Assembly (NCBI RefSeq): GCF_001639745.1
Contig: NZ_LTAX01000012.1
Span: 47,802-111,801 of the forward strand
Direction: 5' to 3'
DNA from: Marinomonas gallaica
GTDB lineage: Bacteria; Pseudomonadota; Gammaproteobacteria; Pseudomonadales; Marinomonadaceae
DNA length: 64,000 nucleotides
Shown: in pieces, positions 17,675 to 27,220 of the stretch
Numbering within the stretch: position 1 is the first letter of the stretch
How the letters are laid out: each line of letters begins with the position of its first letter
Position numbers and translations under genes: made by a program
Notes under the pieces: generated by a model
Database searches by the model: none
The model's input: only the letters and a program-made list of their open reading frames with translations
What the model was told of the DNA's origin: nothing

Positions 17675-18001
17675 ATGAGTCAACATGATCACGATGCGCA
17701 TTCTCACGGTAGTAGCGTAAGCTCATACGTAGTCGGTTTCGTACTGTCTGTTATCCTGACTGTGATTCCATTCTGGGCAGTGATGACGGGTGCGTTTGAC
17801 CGTGCCACATTGTTCGCGGTAATCGTTGTAACAGCCGTGGTTCAGATCGTTGTACACTTGAAGTACTTCTTGCACCTAAACTTCACTAAAGAAGGCAAGA
17901 TCGATACTTTATCGTTCATCTTTACAGCCATCGTTATCGTAATGGTCGTAGCGCTATCCATCTGGATTATCTACGAATCTGTTCTGATGATGATGTACTA
18001 G
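17675..18001 (+). CDS. cyoD: Cytochrome bo3 ubiquinol oxidase subunit IV
   Basis: A 108-residue, three-helix subunit with the family pattern SSVSSYVVGFVLSVILTVIPFW, then VVTAVVQIVVHLKYFLHL. It starts one base after cyoC ends. It is an accessory subunit that helps cofactor insertion in the complex. Confidence 0.95.
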   Translation: MSQHDHDAHSHGSSVSSYVVGFVLSVILTVIPFWAVMTGAFDRATLFAVIVVTAVVQIVVHLKYFLHLNFTKEGKIDTLSFIFTAIVIVMVVALSIWIIYESVLMMMY

Positions 18002-18013
18002 GCGAAGAAGCGT

Positions 18014-18949
18014 ATGTTTAAGCGGATATCATCGTCGCAAAAACCAGAGCAACATAGTGTGTTCGACCGTTACGTAAAAGTGACCAAGCCGGGCATCATT
18101 ATGGGCAACTTGATCTCTGTGGCGGGGGGGTACTTCCTCGCCGCTCGCGGAGACATCGATTGGCTACTTATGCTGGTGACCATCATTGGATTATCACTGG
18201 TCGTGGCTTCTGGTTGCGCAATCAACAACTGCATCGACCGCGACATTGACGCCAAGATGCAACGTACTCGTAACCGCGTAACAGTTACTGGTGAAATGTC
18301 GCTGAAAGCGGCATTAGCACACGGACTGGTACTAGGCGTGGTTGGGTTTAGTTTACTGGCGTACTTTACGAACGCTGTGGCTGTGTTTTTCGCAGTTTTC
18401 GGTTACTTCGTATACGTCGGTTTATACAGCCTGTACTTCAAACGCAATTCGGTTTACGGCACGCTAATTGGTAGTTTGTCTGGCGCAGTCCCTCCTGTGG
18501 TGGGTTACTGTGCTGTGACGGGTCAATTCGATGCGGGTGCGGCGATTTTATTGGTGATGTTTAGTATTTGGCAAATGCCTCATTCTTATGCCATTGCCAT
18601 TTTCCGCTACAAAGACTACGCAGCGGCGGGTATTCCAGTGCTACCTGTAGCCGAAGGCATTCAAAAAGCGAAACACCATATTGTTTTGTGGATCGCCGTG
18701 TTTGCCGTCGCGTCAGCATTGCTACCTTTGACAGGTTACGTAGGTGTCGGCTTTATGGCCGTCGCCGCGTCAACCAGCCTCTGGTGGCTTGGTATGGCCC
18801 TTAAAGGCTACCGTGCTGACATTGATGTGAACCGTTGGGCACGCCAAGTGTTCTTCTTCTCCATCATTACCGTTACGGCATTGAGTATTACCATGTCGTT
18901 AGACTTTCGTGACGTAGCCCCTGACTATCTCGTTATGCTATCGAACTAA
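18014..18949 (+). CDS. cyoE: Protohaem IX farnesyltransferase (haem O synthase)
   Basis: A 311-residue UbiA-family prenyltransferase with about nine helices. The first Asp-rich prenyl-diphosphate site is [19 protein letters not shown] (about residues 73-91), and the second conserved loop is around [25 protein letters not shown]. It farnesylates haem B to haem O for the oxidase encoded just upstream. It is the last gene of the operon, before a strong terminator. Confidence 0.96.
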   Translation: MFKRISSSQKPEQHSVFDRYVKVTKPGIIMGNLISVAGGYFLAARGDIDWLLMLVTIIGLSLVVASGCAINNCIDRDIDAKMQRTRNRVTVTGEMSLKAALAHGLVLGVVGFSLLAYFTNAVAVFFAVFGYFVYVGLYSLYFKRNSVYGTLIGSLSGAVPPVVGYCAVTGQFDAGAAILLVMFSIWQMPHSYAIAIFRYKDYAAAGIPVLPVAEGIQKAKHHIVLWIAVFAVASALLPLTGYVGVGFMAVAASTSLWWLGMALKGYRADIDVNRWARQVFFFSIITVTALSITMSLDFRDVAPDYLVMLSN

Positions 18950-18972
18950 GTCTGATTCGTCTGACGAACTTC

Positions 18973-19006
18973 AAAACGCCCCGCTGGGAAACCAGCGGGG
19001 CGTTTT
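18973..19006 (+). terminator. Rho-independent terminator of cyoABCDE
   Basis: A perfect 15-bp stem (AAAACGCCCCGCTGG and its complement) with a GAAA tetraloop, and a T-run at the 3' arm. It lies 24 bp after the cyoE stop. Confidence 0.93.
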
Positions 19007-19363
19007 TCGTTTGTGTTAATCTTATAAGATGTGCCATGGATTTTGGATTTGTGCTAACTCGCTCATGCACTCGCGTCTGCCACTAAGTATGGCTTGCTAT
19101 GCCATGGCATACAGCATGGTCTGATATAAGTTATTCGCGATGGTGATTTTTTGCTAACTGTACCCGCAAGCGATTACCTGCTGTATAAGTATGGATACAA
19201 GTTTATGCTTAGAGGCCAGCTGCTATGCTTGCATTAAAACTGGCAGAGTCTTTGCTTTAATTAGGCATCAAAACCTCCAAAGTGGGGCAGTATGGCGCGC
19301 CAGTAAATAAACCTTTTATTGGTCGCTGTGAGCATTGGAATCGCTAGTAGAAGGATGTCACTC
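19007..19363. other. Intergenic region before puuE
   Basis: There are 357 bp between the cyo terminator and puuE. No gene, tRNA or clear operator was recognised. It presumably contains the puuE promoter. Confidence 0.4.
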
Positions 19364-20293
19364 ATGAAACATTACTTAGAACGAGATTACGCCGGATACG
19401 GACGTGCTAACTTGCCAAAAGTTGAATGGCCAAACCAAGCCCGTATTGCGTTGCAATTTGTGCTGAACTTCGAAGAAGGCGGTGAAAATTGTGTGTTACA
19501 CGGCGATGAGCATGCAGAAACCTTTTTGTCCGAGATCTTTGGTGCGCAGCCGTTTAAAGATCGTCATATGAGCATGGAGTCGCTCTACGAATACGGCTCT
19601 CGCAATGGTGTTTGGCGTATCCTGAATGAGTTTGAAAAACGTGGACTGCCGTTATCTGTGTTTGCTATTGCCACCGCATTGAAACGTAATCCAGAGGTCG
19701 CAAAAGCCTTTGTTGAAGGTGGGCATGAGATCGTTTGCCATGGTTTAAAGTGGATCCATTACCAAGAAATGTCCATCGAAGAAGAGCGTCAGCACATGCA
19801 GGAGGCGCTGCAAATGATTCAAGAAGTGACGGGTGTGATGCCCATGGGCTGGTACACTGGACGAGACTCACCCAATACACGAACCTTGGTCGCCGAACAG
19901 GCTCAACTGCAATACGACTCTGATAATTATGGCGATGATCTGCCGTATTGGGTGGAAGTACCGCATCATGAAGACAAGACCACAACTAAGCCTCATCTGA
20001 TTATTCCCTACACGCTAGATTGTAATGATATGCGCTTCGCATCGCCTTACGGATTCAGTCATGGCGAAGAGTTTTTTCAGTATTTGAAAGACAGTTTTGA
20101 CTGCTTGTACGCCGAGGGAGAAAGAACCCCCAAGATGATGTCGATCGGAATGCATTGCCGTACTTTAGGCAAGCCAGCACGCTTTATGGCGTTAAAGAAA
20201 TTTCTCGATTATGTGCAATCGCATGATGGGGTATGGGTAGCACGGCGAGACGATATTGCCAAACATTGGATCGCACATCATCCGCCAGCTTGA
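19364..20293 (+). CDS. puuE: Allantoinase PuuE (polysaccharide-deacetylase fold)
   Basis: 309 residues. The sequence MKHYLERDYAGYGRANLPKVEWPNQARIALQFVLNFEEGGENCVLHGD matches the metal-independent PuuE allantoinases rather than the zinc amidohydrolase type. The NodB-like core includes GHEIVCHGLKWIHYQEM, GWYTGRDSPNTR and a C-terminal MSIGMHCRTLGKPAR. It hydrolyses allantoin to allantoate. I chose the ATG at 19364, with AAGGA nine bases upstream; ATG at 19355 and an earlier TTG have no usable site. It lies about 15 kb from the rest of the urate pathway (34.9-43.5 kb) and has no co-transcribed neighbour. Confidence 0.9.
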   Translation: MKHYLERDYAGYGRANLPKVEWPNQARIALQFVLNFEEGGENCVLHGDEHAETFLSEIFGAQPFKDRHMSMESLYEYGSRNGVWRILNEFEKRGLPLSVFAIATALKRNPEVAKAFVEGGHEIVCHGLKWIHYQEMSIEEERQHMQEALQMIQEVTGVMPMGWYTGRDSPNTRTLVAEQAQLQYDSDNYGDDLPYWVEVPHHEDKTTTKPHLIIPYTLDCNDMRFASPYGFSHGEEFFQYLKDSFDCLYAEGERTPKMMSIGMHCRTLGKPARFMALKKFLDYVQSHDGVWVARRDDIAKHWIAHHPPA

Positions 20294-20332
20294 AGAGTTC
20301 AGATAGAGAGCATCCCGTGCCCGATTGCTATC

Positions 20333-20929
20333 TTATTGAGAGTCAAGAATGTAGCAAGTGGGCATCGAAAAGTGGGTGTTTTCATAGCACGCCAGAAGTG
20401 CCTGCTCTTCTGCTTCAGTTTGAGTTTCTGCTTGTGTGCTTGCTTGAATACCCGATAAATTGCCAGCAATGGCTTTGTGGCCTGAGGTGGCTTGATGTTT
20501 ATCCCAGTGGGCTGCATCGCGGTAAGCGATCACTTCTTTAGGGTAGTTATCTTGGTTTAAGGGCGCTCTATCGGTTGTGGATTCGTCTTCTAAACGACAA
20601 CCCGTGTTTTGGTTTTGAGTGTACGCATGGCACAGCCTTAGCGCTTCTCGACGGGCTATTTCAATAGACAGCTTGTCATCAGCAAAACCAGTCGCTCGTG
20701 GAATGCCCTGTTTATCCCAATAGACGGCGAACGCTTTGTTGCCCGTTTTATCAAGGTATACTTGGTACTCATCTTCAAGCCATTGGGTTTGCTCTAACGC
20801 TTCGAAAAAGTGTGGGCGTAGCGTCTTTGATGATGCTGTAGAGTCGGTATTATGAACGATAGAACAGGCACTTAGCGTAGCCACAGTAAGCGCAGCTAGG
20901 CTTACTGTAAGTAGAGGCGAAGTTTTCAT
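20333..20929 (-). CDS. Lipoprotein with duplicated Cys motif, unknown
   Basis: 198 residues. A lipobox LSAC at about residues 19-22 marks it for the envelope. Two short similar motifs occur: RREALRLCHAYTQNQNTGCRL (about 92-112) and EEQALLACYENTHFSMPTCYIL at the C terminus. Both have the pattern A-L-x-x-C-(9 or 10 residues)-C. This is reminiscent of secreted proteins with a DUF4189-like repeat, but I cannot assign it firmly. It converges on puuE with a 39-bp gap. Confidence 0.75.
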   Translation of the reverse strand: MKTSPLLTVSLAALTVATLSACSIVHNTDSTASSKTLRPHFFEALEQTQWLEDEYQVYLDKTGNKAFAVYWDKQGIPRATGFADDKLSIEIARREALRLCHAYTQNQNTGCRLEDESTTDRAPLNQDNYPKEVIAYRDAAHWDKHQATSGHKAIAGNLSGIQASTQAETQTEAEEQALLACYENTHFSMPTCYILDSQ

Positions 20930-21070
20930 CTAATGCTCCCTGATGATTGATTAACCGTCATTGGTTTCATCCATTTATAAATACTTTATGACAATATTAT
21001 ATGTAATTCAGATGGTTAAGTTAAGGTTGTTTAAAGCGATAACATTGGTCAAGTAGAGCGTATTTTTTGC

Positions 21071-21904
21071 TTAGTAGCATTCAATTCTCCCGATATAACT
21101 GGGTTGTCGTACTTGGTTTTTATAATCCATTGGCGTCGCGTGTACGAGCTGCTTGAACTCCCGTAAAAAGTGAGATTGATCGCTAAAGCCTAAATTATGC
21201 GCCATATCTGATAATGTCATTTGATGGTTATGATGGATGCTGTATATGGCACTTTGACAACGCACGATGCGGCTAAAGCGCTTCGGGGACATGCCCATAT
21301 CCGCACGGAAGACTCGTTGAATGGTTCGAGTTGTGTAGTCCGTGAGCATGGAGAGTTCATCCATACGGATGTTCCCTTGGCGATCAAAAATACATTGCAT
21401 CACGGCCTGTGTGAGTGAGGATAACGAACGTGCGGTATACGGTTCAAAAAAGCCCTGACACAAGGCTACTCGCGCTGCGAAACCTGAATTCTCAACAATG
21501 CCTTCAAACAACGACTCCACGTGAGGGGCAAGCTCTAAAAGGTTGTACCCATGTTGAACTAAGTCCTCAGCTGAAATCGCCATCCAGTCGGGAACGGTGC
21601 CTGAAGCAAAGCGCACACCGAAGTAATGGTGGTCGTTTCTTATATCGGCTTCAATTGCTTCGATAGGGGTTCCAAATACCCGTGCACCTGGGTACGTGGC
21701 GTCACAATCAAATAATATATCGACACAGCCATCTGGTACAGCAAGCGTTTTAGTCGGACTGTCACTGGCTTTAAAGCTATAAAAGTGAGAGATGCTTGGA
21801 TGATTAGAGTGCGCCAAACAAAATGTTTCAGCGGCACTTAAGACCATCCAAGGTTGTTTCGAACGAATTCTCTTTAAATCAACAATAGTCGCATGATACG
21901 GCAT
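21071..21904 (-). CDS. AraC-family transcriptional regulator
   Basis: 277 residues with a variable N-terminal sensing half (cupin-like, including LAVPDGCVDILFDCDATYPGARVFGTP, as in the DUF6597 type). The C-terminal AraC double helix-turn-helix ends in MTLSDMAHNLGFSDQSHFLREFKQLVHATPMDYK. It stands alone, with no partner gene on either side. The N-terminal type is common among AraC proteins that sense small aromatic or unknown ligands. Confidence 0.88.
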   Translation of the reverse strand: MPYHATIVDLKRIRSKQPWMVLSAAETFCLAHSNHPSISHFYSFKASDSPTKTLAVPDGCVDILFDCDATYPGARVFGTPIEAIEADIRNDHHYFGVRFASGTVPDWMAISAEDLVQHGYNLLELAPHVESLFEGIVENSGFAARVALCQGFFEPYTARSLSSLTQAVMQCIFDRQGNIRMDELSMLTDYTTRTIQRVFRADMGMSPKRFSRIVRCQSAIYSIHHNHQMTLSDMAHNLGFSDQSHFLREFKQLVHATPMDYKNQVRQPSYIGRIECY

Positions 21905-22137
21905 TTTATACCCCGTCTAGGAGACGTTATAAATACGTTGTCTCACGGTTAAGTTGTTATTTTCTGCCTAGGTATTACTTGTTATAGCATGTCGCAAAAA
22001 TTCTATACATCCAATATCGGTAACATTAGCATCGAAGCATATCCCTATTTTTAGCTTGAGCATTTAAGTGTTCACGTACCTTTTCGTTTCAAGCCTAAAA
22101 TAATGAATCGTTAATGAATCACTTCGAGGTGTTAACA

Positions 22138-23220
22138 ATGTTTGGACAAAAACGAATACGTGTTCTGGAACAAGAACTTGAAAGAGCGCATCAAGAAAAC
22201 CAAGCATTAGCGAAAGAAGTTGAAGACTTAAAGATACAGCATGAATCATTGCCCTCCATAGAGCAGGTAGACACTCGAGCAAGCACCGCCATGACCAGTG
22301 CGTTGTTGCAAAACCAAACGTCGGCCATGCAAGGTGCGCTTGAGCTTATCAATAAAATATTAGACCAATTGTTTGAACCGATGAGTGCATCAGAAGGTGC
22401 GAACGAGGAGATCGAACAGAATAAGCAAGACATTTCGACGTTGACACAGAAGATGTTTGCAATTGCACAACAAAGCTCGGCCAGCTTGGAAAACGTGAAT
22501 GCGTTGAAAGATATTTCATCGGAGATTAGGGGGTTTACGGACACCATTCAAAGCATTTCTGAGCAGACCAATCTATTGGCTTTAAATGCTGCGATTGAAG
22601 CCGCTCGTGCTGGAGAGCAGGGGCGAGGCTTTGCAGTGGTAGCGGATGAGGTGCGTACTTTGGCCACGAAAGCAAAGGAGTCGAGCGATAAAATCTCGAC
22701 CTTAGTACTGCGCATCGATGAGCGAACGCAAACGGTTGCGGATCAAATTGGCGGTTTAAATACCTCTGCTACGGATGTGAGTGAGTCGTCAAGACGATTG
22801 GAAGCATCGTTTGAACGCACCGCACAGAACAGTGATCAATTGTCGAAAGCGAGCTACTTGTCGATGACCTTTGCACACCTGACGTCGTCCATGTTAGATC
22901 TACATGTGTGGCGTTCAAGCGTTATCTTGGCGGCAACCGATGACTCTAAAAATTGGCCGAATGCCGTTGAGAGCACAGGGTTCTGTCAGTGGTATTATCA
23001 CGATACGGATAACGACTTTAATTTCCGTCAACAAAAAGCTTTTATCGCCATTGATTCGGATTTAAAAGAGCTGCAGTCGTTAGCCGACGAGGCTCATCAG
23101 CTAACGCTGTCTGAAACGTCCGAAGTCACTCAGATGGATCAAAAAATGGTCCGAGCGATTGGTACGATACGCAGCCATATGGAAACGGTTCAGACTTATT
23201 TACTGCAGCATTTATCTTAA
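22138..23220 (+). CDS. Soluble methyl-accepting chemotaxis protein with CZB domain
   Basis: 360 residues with no transmembrane segment. The N-terminal coiled coil ([27 protein letters not shown]) is followed by a complete signalling hairpin ([38 protein letters not shown], about 145-185). A C-terminal CZB-like domain ([10 protein letters not shown] .. GFCQWYY .. LADEAHQL) follows. The usual last His pair is reduced to one His, so zinc binding may be altered. The layout resembles cytosolic TlpD-type receptors for oxidants or zinc. The ATG at 22138 was chosen for GAGGTG seven bases upstream. Confidence 0.87.
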   Translation: MFGQKRIRVLEQELERAHQENQALAKEVEDLKIQHESLPSIEQVDTRASTAMTSALLQNQTSAMQGALELINKILDQLFEPMSASEGANEEIEQNKQDISTLTQKMFAIAQQSSASLENVNALKDISSEIRGFTDTIQSISEQTNLLALNAAIEAARAGEQGRGFAVVADEVRTLATKAKESSDKISTLVLRIDERTQTVADQIGGLNTSATDVSESSRRLEASFERTAQNSDQLSKASYLSMTFAHLTSSMLDLHVWRSSVILAATDDSKNWPNAVESTGFCQWYYHDTDNDFNFRQQKAFIAIDSDLKELQSLADEAHQLTLSETSEVTQMDQKMVRAIGTIRSHMETVQTYLLQHLS

Positions 23221-24209
23221 AGTGCAACGATCAATTTTCCTTTATTCTCTCCACGGAATAATAAGTTGATACCATCAGGGGCTTGATCTAAACCGTTTAA
23301 TACATGCGCTCGATAGGTGAGTTCGCCTTTACTTAGCATTGCACCAAGCGCTTGACCGTATTCTGGGATACGGTGCCAATGATCAGGCATAGTAAAACCT
23401 TGAATAGTTAAACGGCGTTTAATAATGCCCACCCAGCTAGGTCCTGGCGATGCTTCCGTCTTATTGTACTCTGCGATCATGCCACATACGGCAATGCGGC
23501 CGTGCGGGTTCATTGCTTCAAAGATCGGCTGTTGAGCAATGCCACCGGTGTTTTCAAAGAATAGATCGATGCCATTTTTGGCTGCTGCATTGAGTTGGTC
23601 TGCAAAATCGGCGTCTTTATAATTTAGAGCATGATCAAAGTTCAACTCGTCTTTTAGCCAAGCGCATTTTTCCTTTGAACCGGCGACACCAATGACTGTT
23701 AGGCCTTTGTTTTTTGCCATTTGTCCGACTAGTGAGCCAACGGATCCAGCCGCTGCGGTAATGGCAATGGTTTGACCTGATTCCGGTTTGAGTACTTCAA
23801 AAAGCCCGTGGTAGGCGGTGATGCCGGGAAGTGCAATAACACTTAGTACGGCTTCGGCAGGAAGTTCGGCGGGAAGTTTGTTAAGGCCACTACCATCGCT
23901 GACCGCGTATTCCGTTAACCCCATAAGGCCCATAACGCGCGTCCCCACTGGGAATTGCTCATTGTTCGACTGCTCAACGAAGCCAATGCCGCTAGCGCGC
24001 ATGGTATCTCCCAGTTGAACCGGAGGGATGTAACTGTTTTCGTCGGCGCTCATCCAACCGCGCATGGCAGGGTCCAATGAAAGATGAGTTAGTTTCACCA
24101 ACAGTTCGCCGTCTTTTAATGTTGGAAGTGCTTGGCTAGTGGTCTCGAACAGATCAGGTGTGATGGCTTCTGTGGGGCGTTTAACCAGTTTGATCGCTTG
24201 ATAAGTCAT
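23217..24209 (-). CDS. NADP-dependent oxidoreductase, MDR superfamily (CurA/YncB-like)
   Basis: A 330-residue, zinc-free medium-chain reductase of the leukotriene-B4-dehydrogenase type. It has [12 protein letters not shown] near the N terminus, a Rossmann segment [30 protein letters not shown] (about 150-180) and the VCGMIAEYN loop. It reduces alpha,beta-unsaturated carbonyls with NADPH; the exact substrate is unknown. It overlaps the convergent chemoreceptor gene by four bases at the 3' end. Confidence 0.88.
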   Translation of the reverse strand: MTYQAIKLVKRPTEAITPDLFETTSQALPTLKDGELLVKLTHLSLDPAMRGWMSADENSYIPPVQLGDTMRASGIGFVEQSNNEQFPVGTRVMGLMGLTEYAVSDGSGLNKLPAELPAEAVLSVIALPGITAYHGLFEVLKPESGQTIAITAAAGSVGSLVGQMAKNKGLTVIGVAGSKEKCAWLKDELNFDHALNYKDADFADQLNAAAKNGIDLFFENTGGIAQQPIFEAMNPHGRIAVCGMIAEYNKTEASPGPSWVGIIKRRLTIQGFTMPDHWHRIPEYGQALGAMLSKGELTYRAHVLNGLDQAPDGINLLFRGENKGKLIVAL

Positions 24210-24381
24210 AGGTTTGGTTCCGAATCTAATAAGTATAAAATCGAGCCTAGACCTATTTGACCAATAGGTTAAGTAGTTGAGGCTAAAATGATGGGCCTTT
24301 CCATAGTTGTTTAATAATTGGTCGGCGTTTATTCTTACTTTAGGAAAGCAAAAACAATCATTTTTCGTGAGGGATCACTGT

Positions 24382-24732
24382 ATGACGCGATTTTATCTAT
24401 TGATGTGCGTCTTAGGCACGGCGTTACCGTTTAGCAGTTTTTTACCTTGGATCACGACGTTTGGCTTTGATTTACCTCTAATATGGCAAGGTATCTCTCA
24501 TCCGCTCAGTGCTTTTGCATGGCTGGATGTAGTGGTATCAGCGCTGGTGTTATTTGGTTTTATCATCGTGGAAGGCCGTCGTTTACGTATGTCTAAGCTT
24601 TGGTTACCTATTATGGCAACCTGTATCGTCGGTGTTTCGTTAGGGCTGCCACTGTTTTTGTATTTACGTGAACGACAATTAAATGAAACAATCAACGCTA
24701 AGTCTGATCTTAGTTTCCCTTCTATTAATTAA
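24382..24732 (+). CDS. DUF2834-family membrane protein
   Basis: A 116-residue protein with three helices, starting MTRFYLLMCVLGTALPFSSFLPWITTFGFDLPLIWQ, which is the usual DUF2834 opening. A longer frame from 24307 would add 25 unsupported residues; the ATG at 24382 has GAGGG in front. The function is unknown. It is probably co-transcribed with the methyltransferase-like gene 18 bp downstream. Confidence 0.78.
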   Translation: MTRFYLLMCVLGTALPFSSFLPWITTFGFDLPLIWQGISHPLSAFAWLDVVVSALVLFGFIIVEGRRLRMSKLWLPIMATCIVGVSLGLPLFLYLRERQLNETINAKSDLSFPSIN

Positions 24733-24750
24733 TGGGCTCATCATTCGTTC

Positions 24751-25377
24751 GTGAATATTTTTACTTCCCCTGATGTGATCCAAGAGTTCACACGAGTTTA
24801 CTTAGCAGTCTTCTACACTGTCGTGGCATTGTTTTACACTGTTCGGATTATTACCTTAAAGCGCTCTACTGGTATGGAACGTGTGTATCATGGACCGTTT
24901 ATGTCACCTAACTGGTGGCATCATAAAGTATTCGGCGTTTTTCGCGTGACTATTTGGATGGTGTGTGTAGTGCGCTGGCTGTCCCCAAGTACTGACAGCT
25001 ATCTTGGTATTTTTCCTGCCATATCCTCATCATGGAGTCTGATGTTAGGTGATATTCTGCTTACGTTTGGTTTTGCTTGGACGATTTGGACGCATTTTTC
25101 ATTGGGTAGACAGTGGACCTCTGGGATCAGTCAAATAGGTCCGACCAAGTTGGTCACACAAGGCGTCTATCACTACAGTCGCAACCCCATATATATCGGG
25201 GTGCTGGTGTCTCAGTTTGGGTTTGTGTTGGCGCTACCGTCTTGGTTTTCAGTGCTGTGTTTTGCGATTGGAGTCACAACCATTTTACGTCAAACTCGAG
25301 AAGAAGAGCGCCATCTAGCTCAGCTTTTCCCTAAAGAATACCCTGTTTATCAAGCGCAAGTGCCTCGTTGGCTGTAA
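24751..25377 (+). CDS. Isoprenylcysteine carboxyl methyltransferase-family membrane protein
   Basis: A 208-residue protein with about five helices. Its C-terminal ICMT/PEMT signature is GVYHYSRNPIYIGVLVSQFGF, then TREEERHLAQLFPKEYPVYQAQVPRWL. In the family this region binds SAM and a lipid or prenyl acceptor. The bacterial substrate is unknown. It starts with GTG at 24751; the ribosome site is weak, so the start is uncertain by some residues. It is followed within 4 bp by a convergent gene. Confidence 0.8.
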   Translation: MNIFTSPDVIQEFTRVYLAVFYTVVALFYTVRIITLKRSTGMERVYHGPFMSPNWWHHKVFGVFRVTIWMVCVVRWLSPSTDSYLGIFPAISSSWSLMLGDILLTFGFAWTIWTHFSLGRQWTSGISQIGPTKLVTQGVYHYSRNPIYIGVLVSQFGFVLALPSWFSVLCFAIGVTTILRQTREEERHLAQLFPKEYPVYQAQVPRWL

Positions 25378-25380
25378 GAG

Positions 25381-26238
25381 TTAGACGCGCTTGGCTAATA
25401 TCACCGTCAATATCCCACCTAAAATACACAGTGCAGACAATAGCAGTCGTAAGCTAATAGGCTCAGCGATAAATAATACGCCACCAAAGGCTGCAATCAC
25501 AGGTACCAGTAGCTGTAAAACACCGGCTTGCGTGGCACTCAAATGAGATAGCACAAGATACCAAACGGTGTAGCCTAATCCTGAAGCAATCGCGCCAGAG
25601 AGAATGGCATAGAGCACGCCTTGATAATCAAGTGAAAGCGTCGACCAGCTTGCCAGCATCAAAATAATGACGAATGGTGTGCAGCGTAGAAAGTTGTAAG
25701 CGGTGTCGGCTAATGGGTCACTAGAACCTCTTCCAAGTAATGTGTATAACCCCCAAGCAGCGCCTGCGATAGACATCAGCAGCACACCGGATACTGATGG
25801 CGTAGAGACTTCAGGCCAGACCAAATAGACAAACCCTAGAAAGGAAACCCCAATCCCCAGCCATTCTAATTTGTGTAAGACGTGTCCTTTCAACAACGAC
25901 ACAGCCACCATAGTGATTTGCACCATACCAAATAAAATCAGTGCGCCAGTTCCTGTCTCAAGCAGCAGATACGCGTAAGAAAACCCCGTTGCATAAAGAA
26001 ACAACATAATACTGGCAAACCAACTGCCGTTAGCTTGCGTGGTAGCAGGGCGTTTTTGTCGAAGCCATAAAATCGACATAAGAATGGCGCTGCCCGACAG
26101 TAAGCGAATGCTGGTGAAGCTGCCTGCGTCGATTAGCGGTTCTGCCAGCGCCATACGTGTCAGAACCGAGTTAGCCGCAAATGCGATCAAAGCCAGGGCC
26201 GTTAGCAGTCCAACTTTAACAATAGGTTGAGTCGACAC
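25381..26238 (-). CDS. EamA/DMT-superfamily transporter
   Basis: 285 residues with ten helices in two EamA repeats (the first includes AANSVLTRMALAEPLIDAGSFTSIRLLSG; the second starts GVLLMSIAGAAWGLYTLLGRGSSDPLADTAYN). The conserved ATQAGVLQLLVPVIAAFGGVLFIAEPI precedes the last two helices. It is distinct from the EamA gene at 8778. The substrate is unknown. Confidence 0.86.
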   Translation of the reverse strand: MSTQPIVKVGLLTALALIAFAANSVLTRMALAEPLIDAGSFTSIRLLSGSAILMSILWLRQKRPATTQANGSWFASIMLFLYATGFSYAYLLLETGTGALILFGMVQITMVAVSLLKGHVLHKLEWLGIGVSFLGFVYLVWPEVSTPSVSGVLLMSIAGAAWGLYTLLGRGSSDPLADTAYNFLRCTPFVIILMLASWSTLSLDYQGVLYAILSGAIASGLGYTVWYLVLSHLSATQAGVLQLLVPVIAAFGGVLFIAEPISLRLLLSALCILGGILTVILAKRV

Positions 26239-26256
26239 ATTGGCTCCTAATCGATG

Positions 26257-26655
26257 CTATGGCATGTTTTGTAGTGGCTTGAGTAAGCGCCAACCCAGTT
26301 TGTTGTTGTAATCGGCAACTATAATTTGGCTACGGAACAAAGCGGGCAGCTCAAGTAAGCTCACTAAAATCAGCAGCGCTACGCCAAGTAGGGGAATGAT
26401 GAATAATAGAATGCACCCGATCAGCATAAGCATCAGGTCTACTATGCCTGCTAGCCATTCTTTTAGGTAAAAGTTATGCAGCCCAGAGACAAAAAACCAA
26501 TTGAGAGTGGCATAGGTATCCGGGTCTTTGAGTTGAGGTGTGTATTGCTTGTAAAAGAGACTGCGTTGTTCGTCAGATAAATTGCGTAGCGCTAACCGAA
26601 GCGCTTCATCTTGCTCTGTCACTTTTTCCGAGCGTAAATGCCAAGCTTCAAACAT
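26257..26655 (-). CDS. TM2-domain membrane protein
   Basis: 132 residues. A charged N-terminal half (SEKVTEQDEALRLALRNLSDEQRSLFYKQY) precedes a TM2-like pair of helices, YATLNWFFVSGLHNFYLKEWLAGIVDLMLMLIGCILLFIIPLL. The function is unknown. It lies 9 bp downstream of the yidD-like gene in the same direction, so the two are probably translated from one mRNA. Confidence 0.72.
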   Translation of the reverse strand: MFEAWHLRSEKVTEQDEALRLALRNLSDEQRSLFYKQYTPQLKDPDTYATLNWFFVSGLHNFYLKEWLAGIVDLMLMLIGCILLFIIPLLGVALLILVSLLELPALFRSQIIVADYNNKLGWRLLKPLQNMP

Positions 26656-26664
26656 TTAGTCCCC

Positions 26665-26895
26665 TTAATCGACAGGGTCGTCGATTTTATCTACACGGTC
26701 GCGCTCATTGCACCGTTTTAGGCGCTTAAACGCCATGCAGCAACCTTTTATCGAGCCGTGTTTTAAAATGGCTTGGCGAGCGTATTCTGAACATGTCGGA
26801 TTAAAGTTGCATGACACGCCGAATTGCGGTGTACCACCACCTTTTTGCTGATATCGATCGATACGTTGAAGTATAAAACGCTGCAACCAAGCCAT
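26665..26895 (-). CDS. YidD-family membrane protein insertion efficiency factor (orphan location)
   Basis: A 76-residue protein with the YidD core VSCNFNPTCSEYARQAILKHGSIKGCCMAFKRLKRCN, including the conserved cysteines and the basic stretch. The N terminus lacks the usual SPLLGP sequence (GGGTPQFG instead), and the C terminus is charged (ERDRVDKIDDPVD) rather than ending in GGYDPVP. Canonical yidD sits between rnpA and yidC, and neither is present here. It is therefore probably a second, diverged copy paired with the TM2 protein. Confidence 0.82.
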   Translation of the reverse strand: MAWLQRFILQRIDRYQQKGGGTPQFGVSCNFNPTCSEYARQAILKHGSIKGCCMAFKRLKRCNERDRVDKIDDPVD

Positions 26896-26905
26896 AATAA
26901 AGGGG

Positions 26906-27115
26906 TTAACGGCCTAAAGTGAGAATAACCGTTTCACGCGTCCAAAACAGCCAAAAGCGCTTTTGTTCAATCACTTGGAAGACCATTTGCCAGCCTTCAG
27001 AGGCCGCTTCATTCAGTCTCGACTCAAGACGTTTGATCGGTAAACCTGATGAACCTAAAAGCAGTGTGCCACATCCGCCTTCGGTTACGATTTCGACTTT
27101 GTATTCCTTGTACAT
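26906..27115 (-). CDS. DUF4177-like small protein
   Basis: A 69-residue protein starting MYKEYKVEIVTEGGCG. It has the DUF4177 pattern of a short beta-alpha fold ending LESRLNEAASEGWQMVFQVIEQ. I chose the ATG at 27115 because GGAG precedes it, and an upstream start at 27169 would add residues not seen in the family. The function is unknown. It is 10 bp upstream of the yidD-like gene on the same strand. Confidence 0.75.
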   Translation of the reverse strand: MYKEYKVEIVTEGGCGTLLLGSSGLPIKRLESRLNEAASEGWQMVFQVIEQKRFWLFWTRETVILTLGR

Positions 27116-27194
27116 TGCTAAGTTCTCCAATTTAAGATGCTGGGATAATAGTTGGCAGTTTGTTAGCAATACATGGAATTTGCAACTAAAAATA

Positions 27195-27212
27195 GGCTAG
27201 CGTGGGCTAGCC
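27195..27212 (-). terminator. Terminator of the DUF1456 gene
   Basis: On the minus strand GGCTAGC and GCTAGCC form a 7-bp stem around a four-base loop, followed by TATTTTTAG. It lies 8 bp after the stop of the minus-strand gene that ends at 27221. Confidence 0.75.
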
Positions 27213-27220
27213 ATAGAGGG

